Origin: Prevotella melaninogenica
GTDB lineage: Bacteria > Bacteroidota > Bacteroidia > Bacteroidales > Bacteroidaceae
Assembly (NCBI RefSeq): GCF_018127965.1
Contig: NZ_CP072350.1
Span: 868,001-932,000, forward strand
DNA: 64,000 nucleotides
Direction of reading: 5' to 3'
Positions within the stretch are counted from its first letter, which is position 1. Each line of letters starts with the position of its first letter. The notes below the pieces were generated by a model. The model searched no databases. It saw only the letters and a list, made by a program, of their open reading frames with translations, and had not been told where the DNA came from. Below are positions 8,336 through 16,462 of the stretch, one piece after another. Both the position numbers and the translations under genes were made by a program.

Positions 8336-9868
8336 ATGGACTTACTGATGTATCCCTCAGTGAAGTTGCTCTTGCCTTTGGTGTTGGGTATTACTGTTGG
8401 TGATGCTTTGGGAGATAGTATAACTTCTATGTTATGGTGGATGATGACGGTTTGTATGATTGTCATTACCTTTGTTGTATGTAAGAAAAAGTATCTTCAA
8501 AGTTTGTTGTTGCTTTTCACTGTCTTTCTTATTGGTGGTACATTGGTTTCACTGAAGAGACAATCAACGAAAGTACAGCTACCTGATACGCAAATAACCT
8601 TTAAGGCGGTTTTGCTTAGTAATCCCGTTGTTCATGGTAAAGTCATACAGACAGACTTAATGGTTATGACTGAAAGCGAACCGATAAAGGTAAGGGCTTC
8701 TATCCTTCGTGACACAATATCAAATCGTTATCAAACGCTACATCTTGGCGATGGAATAGAGGCAACAGCCTACCTTGAAGAGCCCATGAACTTCTCTGAT
8801 GCTACCTTTGATTATGCCCGATGGCTAAAGCTTCATGGTTATTCTGCAGAAACCTTTATCTTCTATAATCAATGGCAGAAAACGAAAGTGAATCTTCGTC
8901 AGATGAGTTTTCTTCAACGTACATCCTTGTCTGCTGCGCTCTATAGAGAGAAGTTAATGAGAGTATTTGAAAGTAATCTTGATAGCACTCATTTAGCTGT
9001 TGTGTCTGCAATGATACTTGGAGATAAACAATTGATTAGTAGAAATATAAAGGAAGATTACTCTATAACAGGTGCAAGTCATGTCTTAGCTTTGTCAGGT
9101 TTACATCTAACTATCTTGTATGGTTTGCTTTTGTTTATTCTGAGTTGGTGTGAACGTATGCTTCCAAGGGTCTTTAAAAGGGGAATCAGTGAACTTCTAA
9201 TTCTGTCTATTCTATGGAGTTATGTTGTCTTGGTAGGGATGTCTTCGTCTGTTGTTCGTTCTGCTGTGATGCTGACTATCTACTCTTTTGTAACCCTCTT
9301 GAATAGAGAACGGTTGTCAGTTAATACTTTGGCACTAACTGCTATCATTATGCTTGTTAGCAATCCTAATAGTCTTTTCGATATAGGTTTTCAACTATCC
9401 TTTATCTCTGTATGGTCAATTCTATTGTTCTATCCACTCATCTATGAGTTAATCCCATTACAGCAGAAGAAGAGTTTATTTGTTATTAGGTGGTTGTGGG
9501 GAATGATTGCTGTGTCATTGGCTGCACAATTGGGAACGGCACCTTTGATAGCTTTCTATTTCGGGAGGGTTTCTACAATCTTTGCTGTTAGTAGTCTTAT
9601 AGCTGTACCATGCACAATGCTAATCGTTTCAGCGTCATTCTGTTTGTTACTTCTTAGTCCTTTGCCTTCTTTATCATCGTTTATTGGGAAGTGCATTTGT
9701 GTTATTACAGAAGGACTTAATACCTCACTTCATTGGCTTGCAAGCCTACCTTGCGCATGCATAGAGGATGTTCATGTAACCGTTTTCCAACTCTTTATAT
9801 ACTATTTCATGCTGATGGCTATTTGGATTTTATGGAGTTTTTTAGCAGGGAAGATAGAGTTTAAGTAA
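8336..9868 (+). CDS. comEC: ComEC/Rec2 family DNA-uptake channel protein
   Basis: A 510-residue polytopic inner-membrane protein of the ComEC/Rec2 family, which carries single-stranded DNA across the membrane in natural transformation. An N-terminal DUF4131-like part with two to three membrane segments and a soluble portion (about 75-200) is followed by the competence domain with its signature (ITGASHVLALSGLHLTILYG) and many membrane helices. The C-terminal metallo-beta-lactamase domain found in some members is absent, as is common in Bacteroidota. The frame is open from 8213, but the promoter box at 8289-8296 lies inside that extension, so ATG 8336 is chosen. truA begins 24 bp after the stop. 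No other competence genes are nearby. Confidence 0.88.
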   Translation: MDLLMYPSVKLLLPLVLGITVGDALGDSITSMLWWMMTVCMIVITFVVCKKKYLQSLLLLFTVFLIGGTLVSLKRQSTKVQLPDTQITFKAVLLSNPVVHGKVIQTDLMVMTESEPIKVRASILRDTISNRYQTLHLGDGIEATAYLEEPMNFSDATFDYARWLKLHGYSAETFIFYNQWQKTKVNLRQMSFLQRTSLSAALYREKLMRVFESNLDSTHLAVVSAMILGDKQLISRNIKEDYSITGASHVLALSGLHLTILYGLLLFILSWCERMLPRVFKRGISELLILSILWSYVVLVGMSSSVVRSAVMLTIYSFVTLLNRERLSVNTLALTAIIMLVSNPNSLFDIGFQLSFISVWSILLFYPLIYELIPLQQKKSLFVIRWLWGMIAVSLAAQLGTAPLIAFYFGRVSTIFAVSSLIAVPCTMLIVSASFCLLLLSPLPSLSSFIGKCICVITEGLNTSLHWLASLPCACIEDVHVTVFQLFIYYFMLMAIWILWSFLAGKIEFK

Positions 9869-9875
9869 TTATTTG

Positions 9876-9883
9876 TACCTTTG
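9876..9883 (+). promoter_or_regulatory. -7 box of truA
   Basis: TACCTTTG, 9 nt before the ATG at 9893. It overlaps the alternative TTG start at 9881 and so argues against that start. Confidence 0.55.
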
Positions 9884-9892
9884 CAGATAGTT

Positions 9893-10654
9893 ATGCAACG
9901 ATATTTTATCACCCTTTCATACGATGGAACAGCCTATCATGGCTGGCAGATTCAACCCAATGGGATTTCTGTACAAGAAGTATTGGAACACGCTTTGTCT
10001 ACAATACTAAGAGAATCGATTGCTATTACAGGTGCAGGACGTACTGATGCTGGTGTACATGGCAGAATGATGGTTGCACATTTTGACACGGAATTGTCGT
10101 TTGACTGTGTACAATTAGTTTATAAAGTAAATCGTTTATTACCACGTGATGTATCTGTAAGTAGGATTGAACCTGTTAGTAAAGACCTCCACGCACGTTT
10201 CTCTGCGACCTCACGTACTTATCATTATTATGTTCATACGGGGAAACAACCATTCTCAAGACAGTATTCGTGTGCGCTTCATTATTCATTAGACTTTGAT
10301 AAGATGAATGAGGCTGCAGCCTATCTAATAGGCGAGAAGGACTTTAAATGTTTCTGTAAAGCGGGTGCAGATGTAAAGACTACAATCTGTAATCTGACAG
10401 AGGCACGATGGATTCCAGTCAATGATGAGTTTGCTTTGACTACAGATAATACTGTTACGAATTGGTGTTTTGTAATAACTGCTAACCGATTCTTACGCAA
10501 TATGGTACGTGCAGTTGTTGGAACTTTAGTCGAAGTTGGGCGAGGACGCCTTTCATTAGATGATTTTAAGAAGATTGTAGACGGTGGAACAAGAAGCGAT
10601 GCTGGTGAAAGTATGCCAGGCAATGCCCTCTTCCTTTGGGAAGTAAAGTATTAG
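9893..10654 (+). CDS. truA: tRNA pseudouridine synthase A
   Basis: A 253-residue enzyme that converts uridines 38-40 of the tRNA anticodon arm to pseudouridine. The catalytic aspartate is in GAGRTDAGVHG. Other family segments are LSYDGTAYHGWQIQPNG at the N-terminus, ATSRTYHYYV, and FLRNMVRAVVGTLVEVGRG near the C-terminus. Length is typical. A TTG at 9881 would add four residues but lies within the promoter box, so ATG 9893 is preferred. The DMT transporter gene starts 10 bp after the stop and is probably co-transcribed. Confidence 0.95.
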   Translation: MQRYFITLSYDGTAYHGWQIQPNGISVQEVLEHALSTILRESIAITGAGRTDAGVHGRMMVAHFDTELSFDCVQLVYKVNRLLPRDVSVSRIEPVSKDLHARFSATSRTYHYYVHTGKQPFSRQYSCALHYSLDFDKMNEAAAYLIGEKDFKCFCKAGADVKTTICNLTEARWIPVNDEFALTTDNTVTNWCFVITANRFLRNMVRAVVGTLVEVGRGRLSLDDFKKIVDGGTRSDAGESMPGNALFLWEVKY

Positions 10655-10664
10655 AATATAGCTT

Positions 10665-11591
10665 ATGTGGATTCTTTTGGCTTTTGTTTCAGCAACATTG
10701 CTGGGACTTTATGATACATCGAAGAAGTTTTCTCTTCGTGGAAATGACGTCATACCTGTGCTCTTTCTCAATACACTCTTTTGTTCGGCAATCTTTCTGC
10801 CATTGATATTATTGTCACAATATACCCATGTACTCGATTCCAGTATCTTTCATGTCGGAGCTGATGGATGGGAGATGCACCGATGGATCATACTAAAGAG
10901 CGTTATTGTACTCCTTTCTTGGGTGTTCGGTTATTTTGCGATTGCGCAGCTACCCTTAACGATTGTCGGTCCAATCAACGCTACACGCCCAGTGATGACA
11001 CTTGTCGGTGCTATGCTTGTCTTTGGCGAACGACTAAATGCTTGGCAATGGGTTGGTGTCAGTTTGGCTATTATTTCCTTGTTCCTATTGGCAAGAAGCG
11101 GTAAGAGAGAGGGTATAGACTTCAAACATAACAAGTGGATCTTCTTCTTGGTATTGGCAGCCATGATGGGAACATGCAGTGGACTGCTTGATAAATATCT
11201 GATGGCAAGCCCTGAGAATGGTGGAGTAGGACTTGATCGTATGATGGCGCAGAGTTGGTATAATATCTATCAATGTATGATGATGGGTGCGGTTCTTCTT
11301 GTCTATGTCTTCAATCAGAGAAAGAAAGTAGGGCAGACTGCTCGTTTCTCGTGGAAGTGGTCTATCTTACTTATCTCTATTTTTCTTTCAATGGCAGACT
11401 TCGCCTATTTCTATGCACTCTCATTACCGGGTGCAATGATTTCTATTGTCTCAATGGTGCGTCGTGGCTCCGTTCTTGTATCGTTCTTATGTGGTGCTGT
11501 ATTGTTTAGAGAGAAGAATTTAAAGGCAAAAGCAATCGACTTGTGTTTTGTTCTCCTTGGAATGATATTCTTATGGATTGGCTCACGTTAA
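10665..11591 (+). CDS. DMT/EamA-family membrane transporter
   Basis: A 308-residue drug/metabolite-transporter superfamily protein with about ten hydrophobic segments in two EamA-like halves. The first half holds TIVGPINATRPVMTLVGA followed by LVFGERLNAWQWVGVSLAI; the second holds ALSLPGAMISIVSMVRRGSV followed by the typical acidic end LFREKNLKAKAIDL. Substrates of such carriers (amino acids, nucleosides, sugars, drugs) cannot be told from sequence. It lies 10 bp after truA and ends 171 bp before dapA, which has its own promoter. Confidence 0.85.
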   Translation: MWILLAFVSATLLGLYDTSKKFSLRGNDVIPVLFLNTLFCSAIFLPLILLSQYTHVLDSSIFHVGADGWEMHRWIILKSVIVLLSWVFGYFAIAQLPLTIVGPINATRPVMTLVGAMLVFGERLNAWQWVGVSLAIISLFLLARSGKREGIDFKHNKWIFFLVLAAMMGTCSGLLDKYLMASPENGGVGLDRMMAQSWYNIYQCMMMGAVLLVYVFNQRKKVGQTARFSWKWSILLISIFLSMADFAYFYALSLPGAMISIVSMVRRGSVLVSFLCGAVLFREKNLKAKAIDLCFVLLGMIFLWIGSR

Positions 11592-11628
11592 GATAAAGAA
11601 TTACTCCTTAAGATAAAGAGTAAAAGTC

Positions 11629-11659
11629 TTTGGTTATTGATAAATATTTGCTATATTTG
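11629..11659 (+). promoter_or_regulatory. Promoter and leader of dapA
   Basis: TTTG at 11629-11632, a 19-bp spacer, and TATATTTG at 11652-11659. The roughly 95-nt leader that follows contains small inverted repeats (AACTCCCCATGGAGTC near 11712-11727) but is too short for a lysine riboswitch. Confidence 0.7.
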
Positions 11660-11762
11660 CAACGATATTGGTAGACGCCCTTCAGCGTTTAATATGAATA
11701 GGACTGCACATTAACTCCCCATGGAGTCTTTACCGTGAGTCTCTTAAAAGACGATAATTACT

Positions 11763-12647
11763 ATGCAGAATGTTTTTCATGGATTAGGTATAGCATTGAT
11801 AACTCCATTTAAGGAAGATTTCAGTATTGATTATGAAGCACTTGAAAACTTGGTTAACTACCATTTAGATAACGGTGCTGACTTCTTCTGCATTCTTGCT
11901 ACTACTGGTGAGTCTCCTTGTCTTTCACGTGAAGAAAAGGATGAACTGACTGCTGTTATCAAACGAATCGTTAATGGACGTGTGCCAATCCTAAAGTATT
12001 GTGGTGGAAACTATACTGCAGCTGTTGTAGAAGAAATCAAAACGACAGATTGGAGTGGTATTGATGGTATTCTTAGTATCTGTCCTTATTATAATAAACC
12101 AAGTCAGGAGGGACTTTATCAGCATTTTAAAGCTATCGCAAAGGCAAGCCCACTGCCGATAGTCCTGTATAATGTGCCAGGTCGCGTTGGTGTCAACATG
12201 ACTGCAGAGACAACAGTTCGCATCGCTTCAGAGTTTACCAATGTTGTTGCTATTAAAGAGGCGTCAGGTAACTTAGAGCAAGTAGACGAGATTATTAAGA
12301 ACAAACCAAAGCACTTTGAGGTTATCAGTGGTGACGATGCCTTGACCTTCCCAATGATAGCAAGTGGTGCGGTAGGTGTTATCTCAGTTATTGGTAATGC
12401 CCTGCCTAAGGAGTTCTCACGTATGATTCGTTTGGAATTTAAGGGTGAGTATGAGCCTGCACGCAAGATACATCATCAGTTTACTGAGCTTTACAAACTT
12501 CTCTTCGTGGATGGTAATCCTGCAGGTTGTAAGGCACTCTTGAATGATATGGGTATGATAGAGAATGTCTTGCGTCTTCCTTTGGTTCCAACACGTATTG
12601 AGACAAAGCAGAAGATGAATGAGATTCTTAAAGGAATGAGAATCTAA
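11763..12647 (+). CDS. dapA: 4-hydroxy-tetrahydrodipicolinate synthase
   Basis: A 294-residue TIM-barrel aldolase that condenses pyruvate with aspartate semialdehyde, the first committed step of the diaminopimelate/lysine pathway. The Schiff-base lysine is in VAIKEASG, the active-site tyrosine in LYNVPGRVGVN, and the paired threonines in LATTGESP. The length fits the bacterial enzyme. It has its own promoter and leader and a terminator hairpin at 12678-12701, so it is a single-gene unit. Related aldolases (N-acetylneuraminate lyase) differ at the TTGE and YN motifs, so dapA is the better call. Confidence 0.95.
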   Translation: MQNVFHGLGIALITPFKEDFSIDYEALENLVNYHLDNGADFFCILATTGESPCLSREEKDELTAVIKRIVNGRVPILKYCGGNYTAAVVEEIKTTDWSGIDGILSICPYYNKPSQEGLYQHFKAIAKASPLPIVLYNVPGRVGVNMTAETTVRIASEFTNVVAIKEASGNLEQVDEIIKNKPKHFEVISGDDALTFPMIASGAVGVISVIGNALPKEFSRMIRLEFKGEYEPARKIHHQFTELYKLLFVDGNPAGCKALLNDMGMIENVLRLPLVPTRIETKQKMNEILKGMRI

Positions 12648-12677
12648 CAATAATAAGTATCAGAATCGTAGTATAAC

Positions 12678-12701
12678 AAAAGGGCAGGTGACTACCCTTT
12701 T
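12678..12701 (+). terminator. Terminator of dapA
   Basis: AAAAGGGCAG pairs with CTACCCTTTT with one mismatch, followed by a T-rich stretch. Confidence 0.7.
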
Positions 12702-12716
12702 ATATTGGTTATAAAA

Positions 12717-12978
12717 GTAAAGAGCACGATAGAAACTCTACCATGCTCTTTCTTATTTCTTGTGTGAAATGTCTGTTTTATGCTTGATTTTTGGTTCATG
12801 CCTCACGGCAATCCCCAATCATCTTGCATCATAGTTACCCTTAATCAATCCTTTTTATTACCTTAACTAAAAACCTATTTGTGTTATTTGAACAATCTCT
12901 TTTGTTCTACCTTAAACTAAATAACTAAAAACCTAAATCTATTACTACTAACCTAAACAATCTATTATTTGTCTTTTG
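12717..12978 (-). ncRNA. Candidate non-coding transcript 1
   Basis: A strong minus-strand promoter (TTTG at 13016-13013, 20-bp spacer, TACCTTTG at 12992-12985) drives a stretch with no sizeable ORF that ends about 260 nt later in a hairpin (AGAGCATGGTAGA against a near-complementary arm at 12721-12752) followed by T-rich sequence. The body is AT-rich with repeated TTTAGGTT/TTTTTAGTTA motifs. Near the 3' end is a small hairpin (GATTGCCGTGAGGCATG) and a possible 9-codon ORF. It lies between dapA and the DUF721 gene and cannot be a leader, because the next downstream gene is on the other strand. The rest of the 12648-13174 gap shows nothing else. Confidence 0.5.
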
Positions 12979-12984
12979 ATGATG

Positions 12985-13016
12985 CAAAGGTAAGCATTGT
13001 TTGCGCACACACCAAA
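12985..13016 (-). promoter_or_regulatory. Promoter of candidate ncRNA 1
   Basis: Minus-strand TTTG, a 20-bp spacer, and TACCTTTG: a near-ideal Bacteroidota promoter with no protein gene downstream. Confidence 0.7.
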
Positions 13017-13174
13017 TAATTTACGCATAAATTTCCTTCACTTTGTTGTTTCTTGATTTGTATCAATTACAAATAATGAAAACAGTTGTAAAGAGAGGGG
13101 AATGTTAGCAAGTAATTATCCCATTACTTCTTTGATTATATAAGCTTGTTATTTCCTATGATAGAAAGGGCGAT

Positions 13175-13465
13175 TTAGTAGATTTTCACTTCAGAAATAA
13201 CCATAGAACCAACTGCTGCATTAAGCTTCTTAACTAAGTCTGATTGCATCATGCAGAGGTTGGCACGTAAAGCTGGGTTTATAATCTTTACGAATAGAGT
13301 TTGATTCTTGATAAACTTCTCTTGTGTGTATCGAGCAACAGTCTCGCCTGCCACAGTGTCCCATGCAGCAATAATACGTTTCTGTAGTAGGGGAGACTCA
13401 AGTCCTTCTTGGCGTAAGAACTGATTGAGCAGGTCATCTAATGGTTGTACTTTCCGTCTAAACAT
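13175..13465 (-). CDS. DUF721 (DciA-like) protein
   Basis: A 96-residue DUF721 protein. The family includes DciA, the ancestral bacterial factor that helps load the replicative helicase DnaB, and it is often encoded near dnaA, recF or gyrB. Family features are an N-terminal helix (PLDDLLNQFLRQEGL), the conserved tryptophan in IIAAWDTVAGE, and a basic/hydrophobic core (FVKIINPALRANLCM). It begins 3 bp after the recF stop, so the two are translated from one mRNA; that context supports a replication or repair role. The specific helicase-loading function is inferred from family and position. Confidence 0.85.
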   Translation of the reverse strand: MFRRKVQPLDDLLNQFLRQEGLESPLLQKRIIAAWDTVAGETVARYTQEKFIKNQTLFVKIINPALRANLCMMQSDLVKKLNAAVGSMVISEVKIY

Positions 13466-13468
13466 ATC

Positions 13469-14575
13469 TTATCCTTCTCTTTCGTTTATTTCTCCACCTT
13501 CTACAGAGAACAGCTTGTAATTGAAGCCACTGCCTTGTAGAATTTTATCTAAGTGGTCACGGTTTGTATCTGTGATGAAAATCTGTCCGAAATCATCACC
13601 AGAAACCAAGCGTACTATCTGTTCTACTCGACTACTATCAAGCTTATCAAAGATGTCATCCAGCAATAATAATGGTGTGTTATTACCTGCTGTGCGTCTG
13701 AGAAAATCAAACTGTGCAAGCTTCAGCGCTAATACGTATGTCTTATTTTGTCCCTGACTTCCTTCCCGTTTCATAGGATAGCCACCAAGTTTCATCACTA
13801 AGTCATCCTTATGCGTGCCATGAAGCGAATAGCCCATAATACGGTCTTTTGCTCGATCACGCTGAATAACGTCTAATAAGTCGCCACGCTGACAATGCGA
13901 AACATATTCGAGTGATACCTGTTCTCGCTCACTGCAGATAGTCTGATAGATACGTTGGAAAACAGGGGTTAGCTCCTCTACGAAGGCAGCCCGCTTCTTA
14001 TATACTGCTTCACCATGCTCTGCCATCTGCATCTCAAGTAGTTCCAGAAGTGTAGTATCTGGCTCTTCCTCTTGCTTCAGCAAGCTATTACGCTGTTGTA
14101 AAGCCTTATTATATCGGCTGAGCGATTCTATATAAGGTGTGTCGTATTGCGAGATAACCACGTCCATCAGCTTTCTTCTCTCCTCACTTCCTCCTTCAAT
14201 GAGGGTTGCATCAGCTGGAGAAACAAAAATCAATGGCACCAGTCCGATATGCTGTGACAGTCGTTTATATTCTTTCTTATTGCGTTTAAAATGCTTCTTT
14301 GAGCCACGCTTCATACCGCAGTACACCTGTTCATGCTCACCAGCATCCGTACAGTAATCACCTTCCAGTACAAAGTAGTCTGCATCATGGCGCATCACTT
14401 CCGAATCCTTTGGATTAAAAGCACTCTTACAGAACGAAAGATAATAGACTGCATCAAGCAGATTAGTCTTTCCCTCACCATTATGTCCAATAAAACAGTT
14501 AAGCTTAGTCGACAAATTTAATGTTGCCGCCTGAATATTCTTATAGTTGATAATGGATAGTTTCTCTAATTGCAT
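13469..14575 (-). CDS. recF: DNA replication and repair protein RecF
   Basis: A 368-residue SMC-like ATPase that, with RecO and RecR, loads RecA at single-strand gaps. Walker A is GHNGEGKTNLLDAVYY near residues 29-44. A signature-type segment (EGSQGQNKTYVLALKLAQ) and Walker B (PLLLLDDIFDKLD) lie in the C-terminal third. Residues between hold the coiled arm. Length is typical. A minus-strand -7 box (14744-14737) gives a leader of about 155 nt. The DUF721 gene follows with a 3-bp gap. Confidence 0.95.
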   Translation of the reverse strand: MQLEKLSIINYKNIQAATLNLSTKLNCFIGHNGEGKTNLLDAVYYLSFCKSAFNPKDSEVMRHDADYFVLEGDYCTDAGEHEQVYCGMKRGSKKHFKRNKKEYKRLSQHIGLVPLIFVSPADATLIEGGSEERRKLMDVVISQYDTPYIESLSRYNKALQQRNSLLKQEEEPDTTLLELLEMQMAEHGEAVYKKRAAFVEELTPVFQRIYQTICSEREQVSLEYVSHCQRGDLLDVIQRDRAKDRIMGYSLHGTHKDDLVMKLGGYPMKREGSQGQNKTYVLALKLAQFDFLRRTAGNNTPLLLLDDIFDKLDSSRVEQIVRLVSGDDFGQIFITDTNRDHLDKILQGSGFNYKLFSVEGGEINEREG

Positions 14576-14736
14576 TGTCTTATTTTATTGCTTGAATGTT
14601 AAGGAGACGAATGTGAATGAATGCTCCTTATAACTAAAAGAACTGTAAAGAAACAGCCCCTCCTCTGTTAAGAGAATAAAAAGTAGAGTTAATCTAATTA
14701 ACCTTTAAACGCTATATTATTCCTTTCCATTCTCTG

Positions 14737-14744
14737 CAAAGTTA
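14737..14744 (-). promoter_or_regulatory. -7 box of the recF operon
   Basis: Minus-strand TAACTTTG, followed by a leader of about 155 nt in which I see no known element. Confidence 0.55.
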
Positions 14745-14808
14745 ACTCATTTCCGTTCAATAAAAGAAAAAAGTCGTTGATAAATTTCAATATATGCGAC
14801 TTTTTGAT

Positions 14809-14816
14809 TAATTTTG
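14809..14816 (+). promoter_or_regulatory. -7 box of the TPR/ribH operon
   Basis: TAATTTTG, 58 bp upstream of the ATG at 14875. It is divergent from the recF promoter. Confidence 0.55.
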
Positions 14817-14874
14817 TCCCGCTATAATACGCACCTTACAGTTTAGAATAAAATAAAAACATCATAACGTAAAA

Positions 14875-15549
14875 ATGGTAAACAACAAAGAACAGGGTAC
14901 ATACGAAGATACCCTTTACAAATCAGAGGCTACGTTCTTGAAGTACAAGAAGCCTTTCCTTATCGCCATCGTTGCTATCGTAGTGGTTGTAGCTGGCTTT
15001 ATCCTTTACAAAAACTACATTTCTGCTCCACGTGAGGCAGAGGCAAGTACTGAGTTGGCTAAGAGTCAGACACTCTTCAATGGTCAGCAGTATGACCAGG
15101 CTCTCGCTGGTTTCCAGAAGGTGCAGAGCGACTATAGCAGCACTGATGCTGGTAACCTCGCAAACCTTTATGTTGCACTTTGCTATGCACATCAGGCTAA
15201 GCCAAACTGGGCAAAGGCGTTGGAGAATGCAGAAAAGTTTAGTACAAGCGACGACGAGATGATTAGTCCAGCTTCTCAGATGGCACTTGGTGACATCTAT
15301 GCTAACAACAACCAGAATGATAAGGCTGTTGAGTGCTTCAAGAAAGCTGCGAAGATGGCTAACTCTGAGGCTGCTGATAACACCAATCTCAGTATTGCTC
15401 CATTAGCATTGCGCAAGGCAGGTGTCCTCCTCGAGAGCGAAGGTAAGAAGGCTGAAGCACTTGAGATTTACAAGGATATCAAGAAGACTTACGTCAACTC
15501 TCCTATCTATCAGGATATTGACAAGTATATTGAGCGTGCTTCTAACTAA
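14875..15549 (+). CDS. TPR protein with single membrane anchor
   Basis: A 224-residue protein with a short cytoplasmic N-terminus, one transmembrane helix (about 27-43, PFLIAIVAIVVVVAGFILY) and a soluble part made of tetratricopeptide-like repeats (ALAGFQKVQSDYSSTDAGN, MALGDIYANNNQNDKAVECF, ALEIYKDIKKTY). The layout resembles YfgM, an inner-membrane TPR protein linked in Proteobacteria to the SecYEG/periplasmic chaperone network; equivalence here is inference. ribH follows after 6 bp, an arrangement I recall from other Bacteroidota, so the two are probably co-transcribed. Confidence 0.8.
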   Translation: MVNNKEQGTYEDTLYKSEATFLKYKKPFLIAIVAIVVVVAGFILYKNYISAPREAEASTELAKSQTLFNGQQYDQALAGFQKVQSDYSSTDAGNLANLYVALCYAHQAKPNWAKALENAEKFSTSDDEMISPASQMALGDIYANNNQNDKAVECFKKAAKMANSEAADNTNLSIAPLALRKAGVLLESEGKKAEALEIYKDIKKTYVNSPIYQDIDKYIERASN

Positions 15550-15555
15550 GCAAAC

Positions 15556-16032
15556 ATGGCAACAGAACTTCATCATTTATCCGACTACGATGCACAGAGC
15601 GTACCAGATGCAAGTAACATGTGCTTTGGTATTGTTGTAGCTGAGTGGAATCCAGAGATTACTGGTGCCTTGCTTGATGGTGCTGTAAAGACACTCGAGA
15701 AGCATGGTGCTATTCCAGAGAATATTCATATTAAGACTGTTCCTGGTAGCTTTGAACTCATTTATGGTGCACAGATGATGACTAAGAATGACGGTTTCGA
15801 TGCTGTTATCATTCTTGGAAGTGTTATCCGCGGTGAAACACCTCACTTTGACTATATCTGTGAGGGTGTGACATACGGAATAGCTCATCTTAACGCATCA
15901 CAAAATATTCCTGTTATCTATGGTCTTCTGACAACAAACGACCTCCAGCAGGCTAAGGATCGTAGTGGTGGCAGACTTGGAAACAAGGGTGATGAGTGTG
16001 CGATTGATGCTATAAAGATGGCTAAGTTCTAA
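15556..16032 (+). CDS. ribH: 6,7-dimethyl-8-ribityllumazine synthase
   Basis: A 158-residue enzyme of riboflavin synthesis that joins the ribityl-aminopyrimidine to dihydroxybutanone phosphate; subunits usually form icosahedral or pentameric shells. Family motifs are [53 protein letters not shown] (with the catalytic histidine) and [17 protein letters not shown]. Length is standard. It lies 6 bp after the TPR gene and is followed by a strong terminator at 16058-16099. No other rib genes are in the window. Confidence 0.96.
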   Translation: MATELHHLSDYDAQSVPDASNMCFGIVVAEWNPEITGALLDGAVKTLEKHGAIPENIHIKTVPGSFELIYGAQMMTKNDGFDAVIILGSVIRGETPHFDYICEGVTYGIAHLNASQNIPVIYGLLTTNDLQQAKDRSGGRLGNKGDECAIDAIKMAKF

Positions 16033-16057
16033 AGCAATAGTATTAAAAGAAAATATT

Positions 16058-16099
16058 AAAGGCAGTAGTAGCGGTTTTATTCCGTCGGCTACTGCCTTT
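16058..16099 (+). terminator. Terminator of ribH
   Basis: AAAGGCAGTAG pairs with CTACTGCCTTT around a loop of about 20 nt, followed by TCTTCG. Confidence 0.7.
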
Positions 16100-16277
16100 C
16101 TTCGTTTGTATCTGTTCAGTTGGTTTTATTCTTTAAATAGCCCTTAATTTACGTTTATTGCATGCTGAATTATCTTTACATTATTCCCTTGTGTTTTACT
16201 CAAAAAACAGTAAAATAACGCCACTTTGAACGTCTTTGTAACTCTTTCGTTATAAGGGAGTTATAAGTATCTATTCG

Positions 16278-16375
16278 AAAAGGTGCTTAATTGGACTTCA
16301 AAAGGGCGTTAGTTAGACCTCAAAAGGGCGTCTTTTGAAAGCCAATTAAGCCTTAATTCAAGTCCAATTAAGCAC
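16278..16375. repeat. Family A 22-bp array, copy A2
   Basis: 98 bp, in reverse orientation to A1. Read on the minus strand the four units begin GTGCTTAATTGG, AGGCTTAATTGG, ACGCCCTTTTGA and ACGCCCTTTTGA, and the partial is AGCACCTTTT. The flanking dyad (GAGTTACAAAG read on the minus strand) lies at about 16228-16270. It sits between convergent ribH and radA; the remainder of the 430-bp gap is AT-rich without a recognised feature. Confidence 0.9.
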
Positions 16376-16462
16376 CACTAAGAATATTGGGTACTGAATT
16401 TTTATTACAAAAACGAGATGTTGTGTATTGTGAGAGTTCGTCTCAAAGTATTCATTTTCGTT

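Noticed and set aside
11660..11762. Lysine riboswitch upstream of dapA
   Set aside because: The leader is only about 95 nt and lacks the multi-helix lysine aptamer; only a small inverted repeat is seen.
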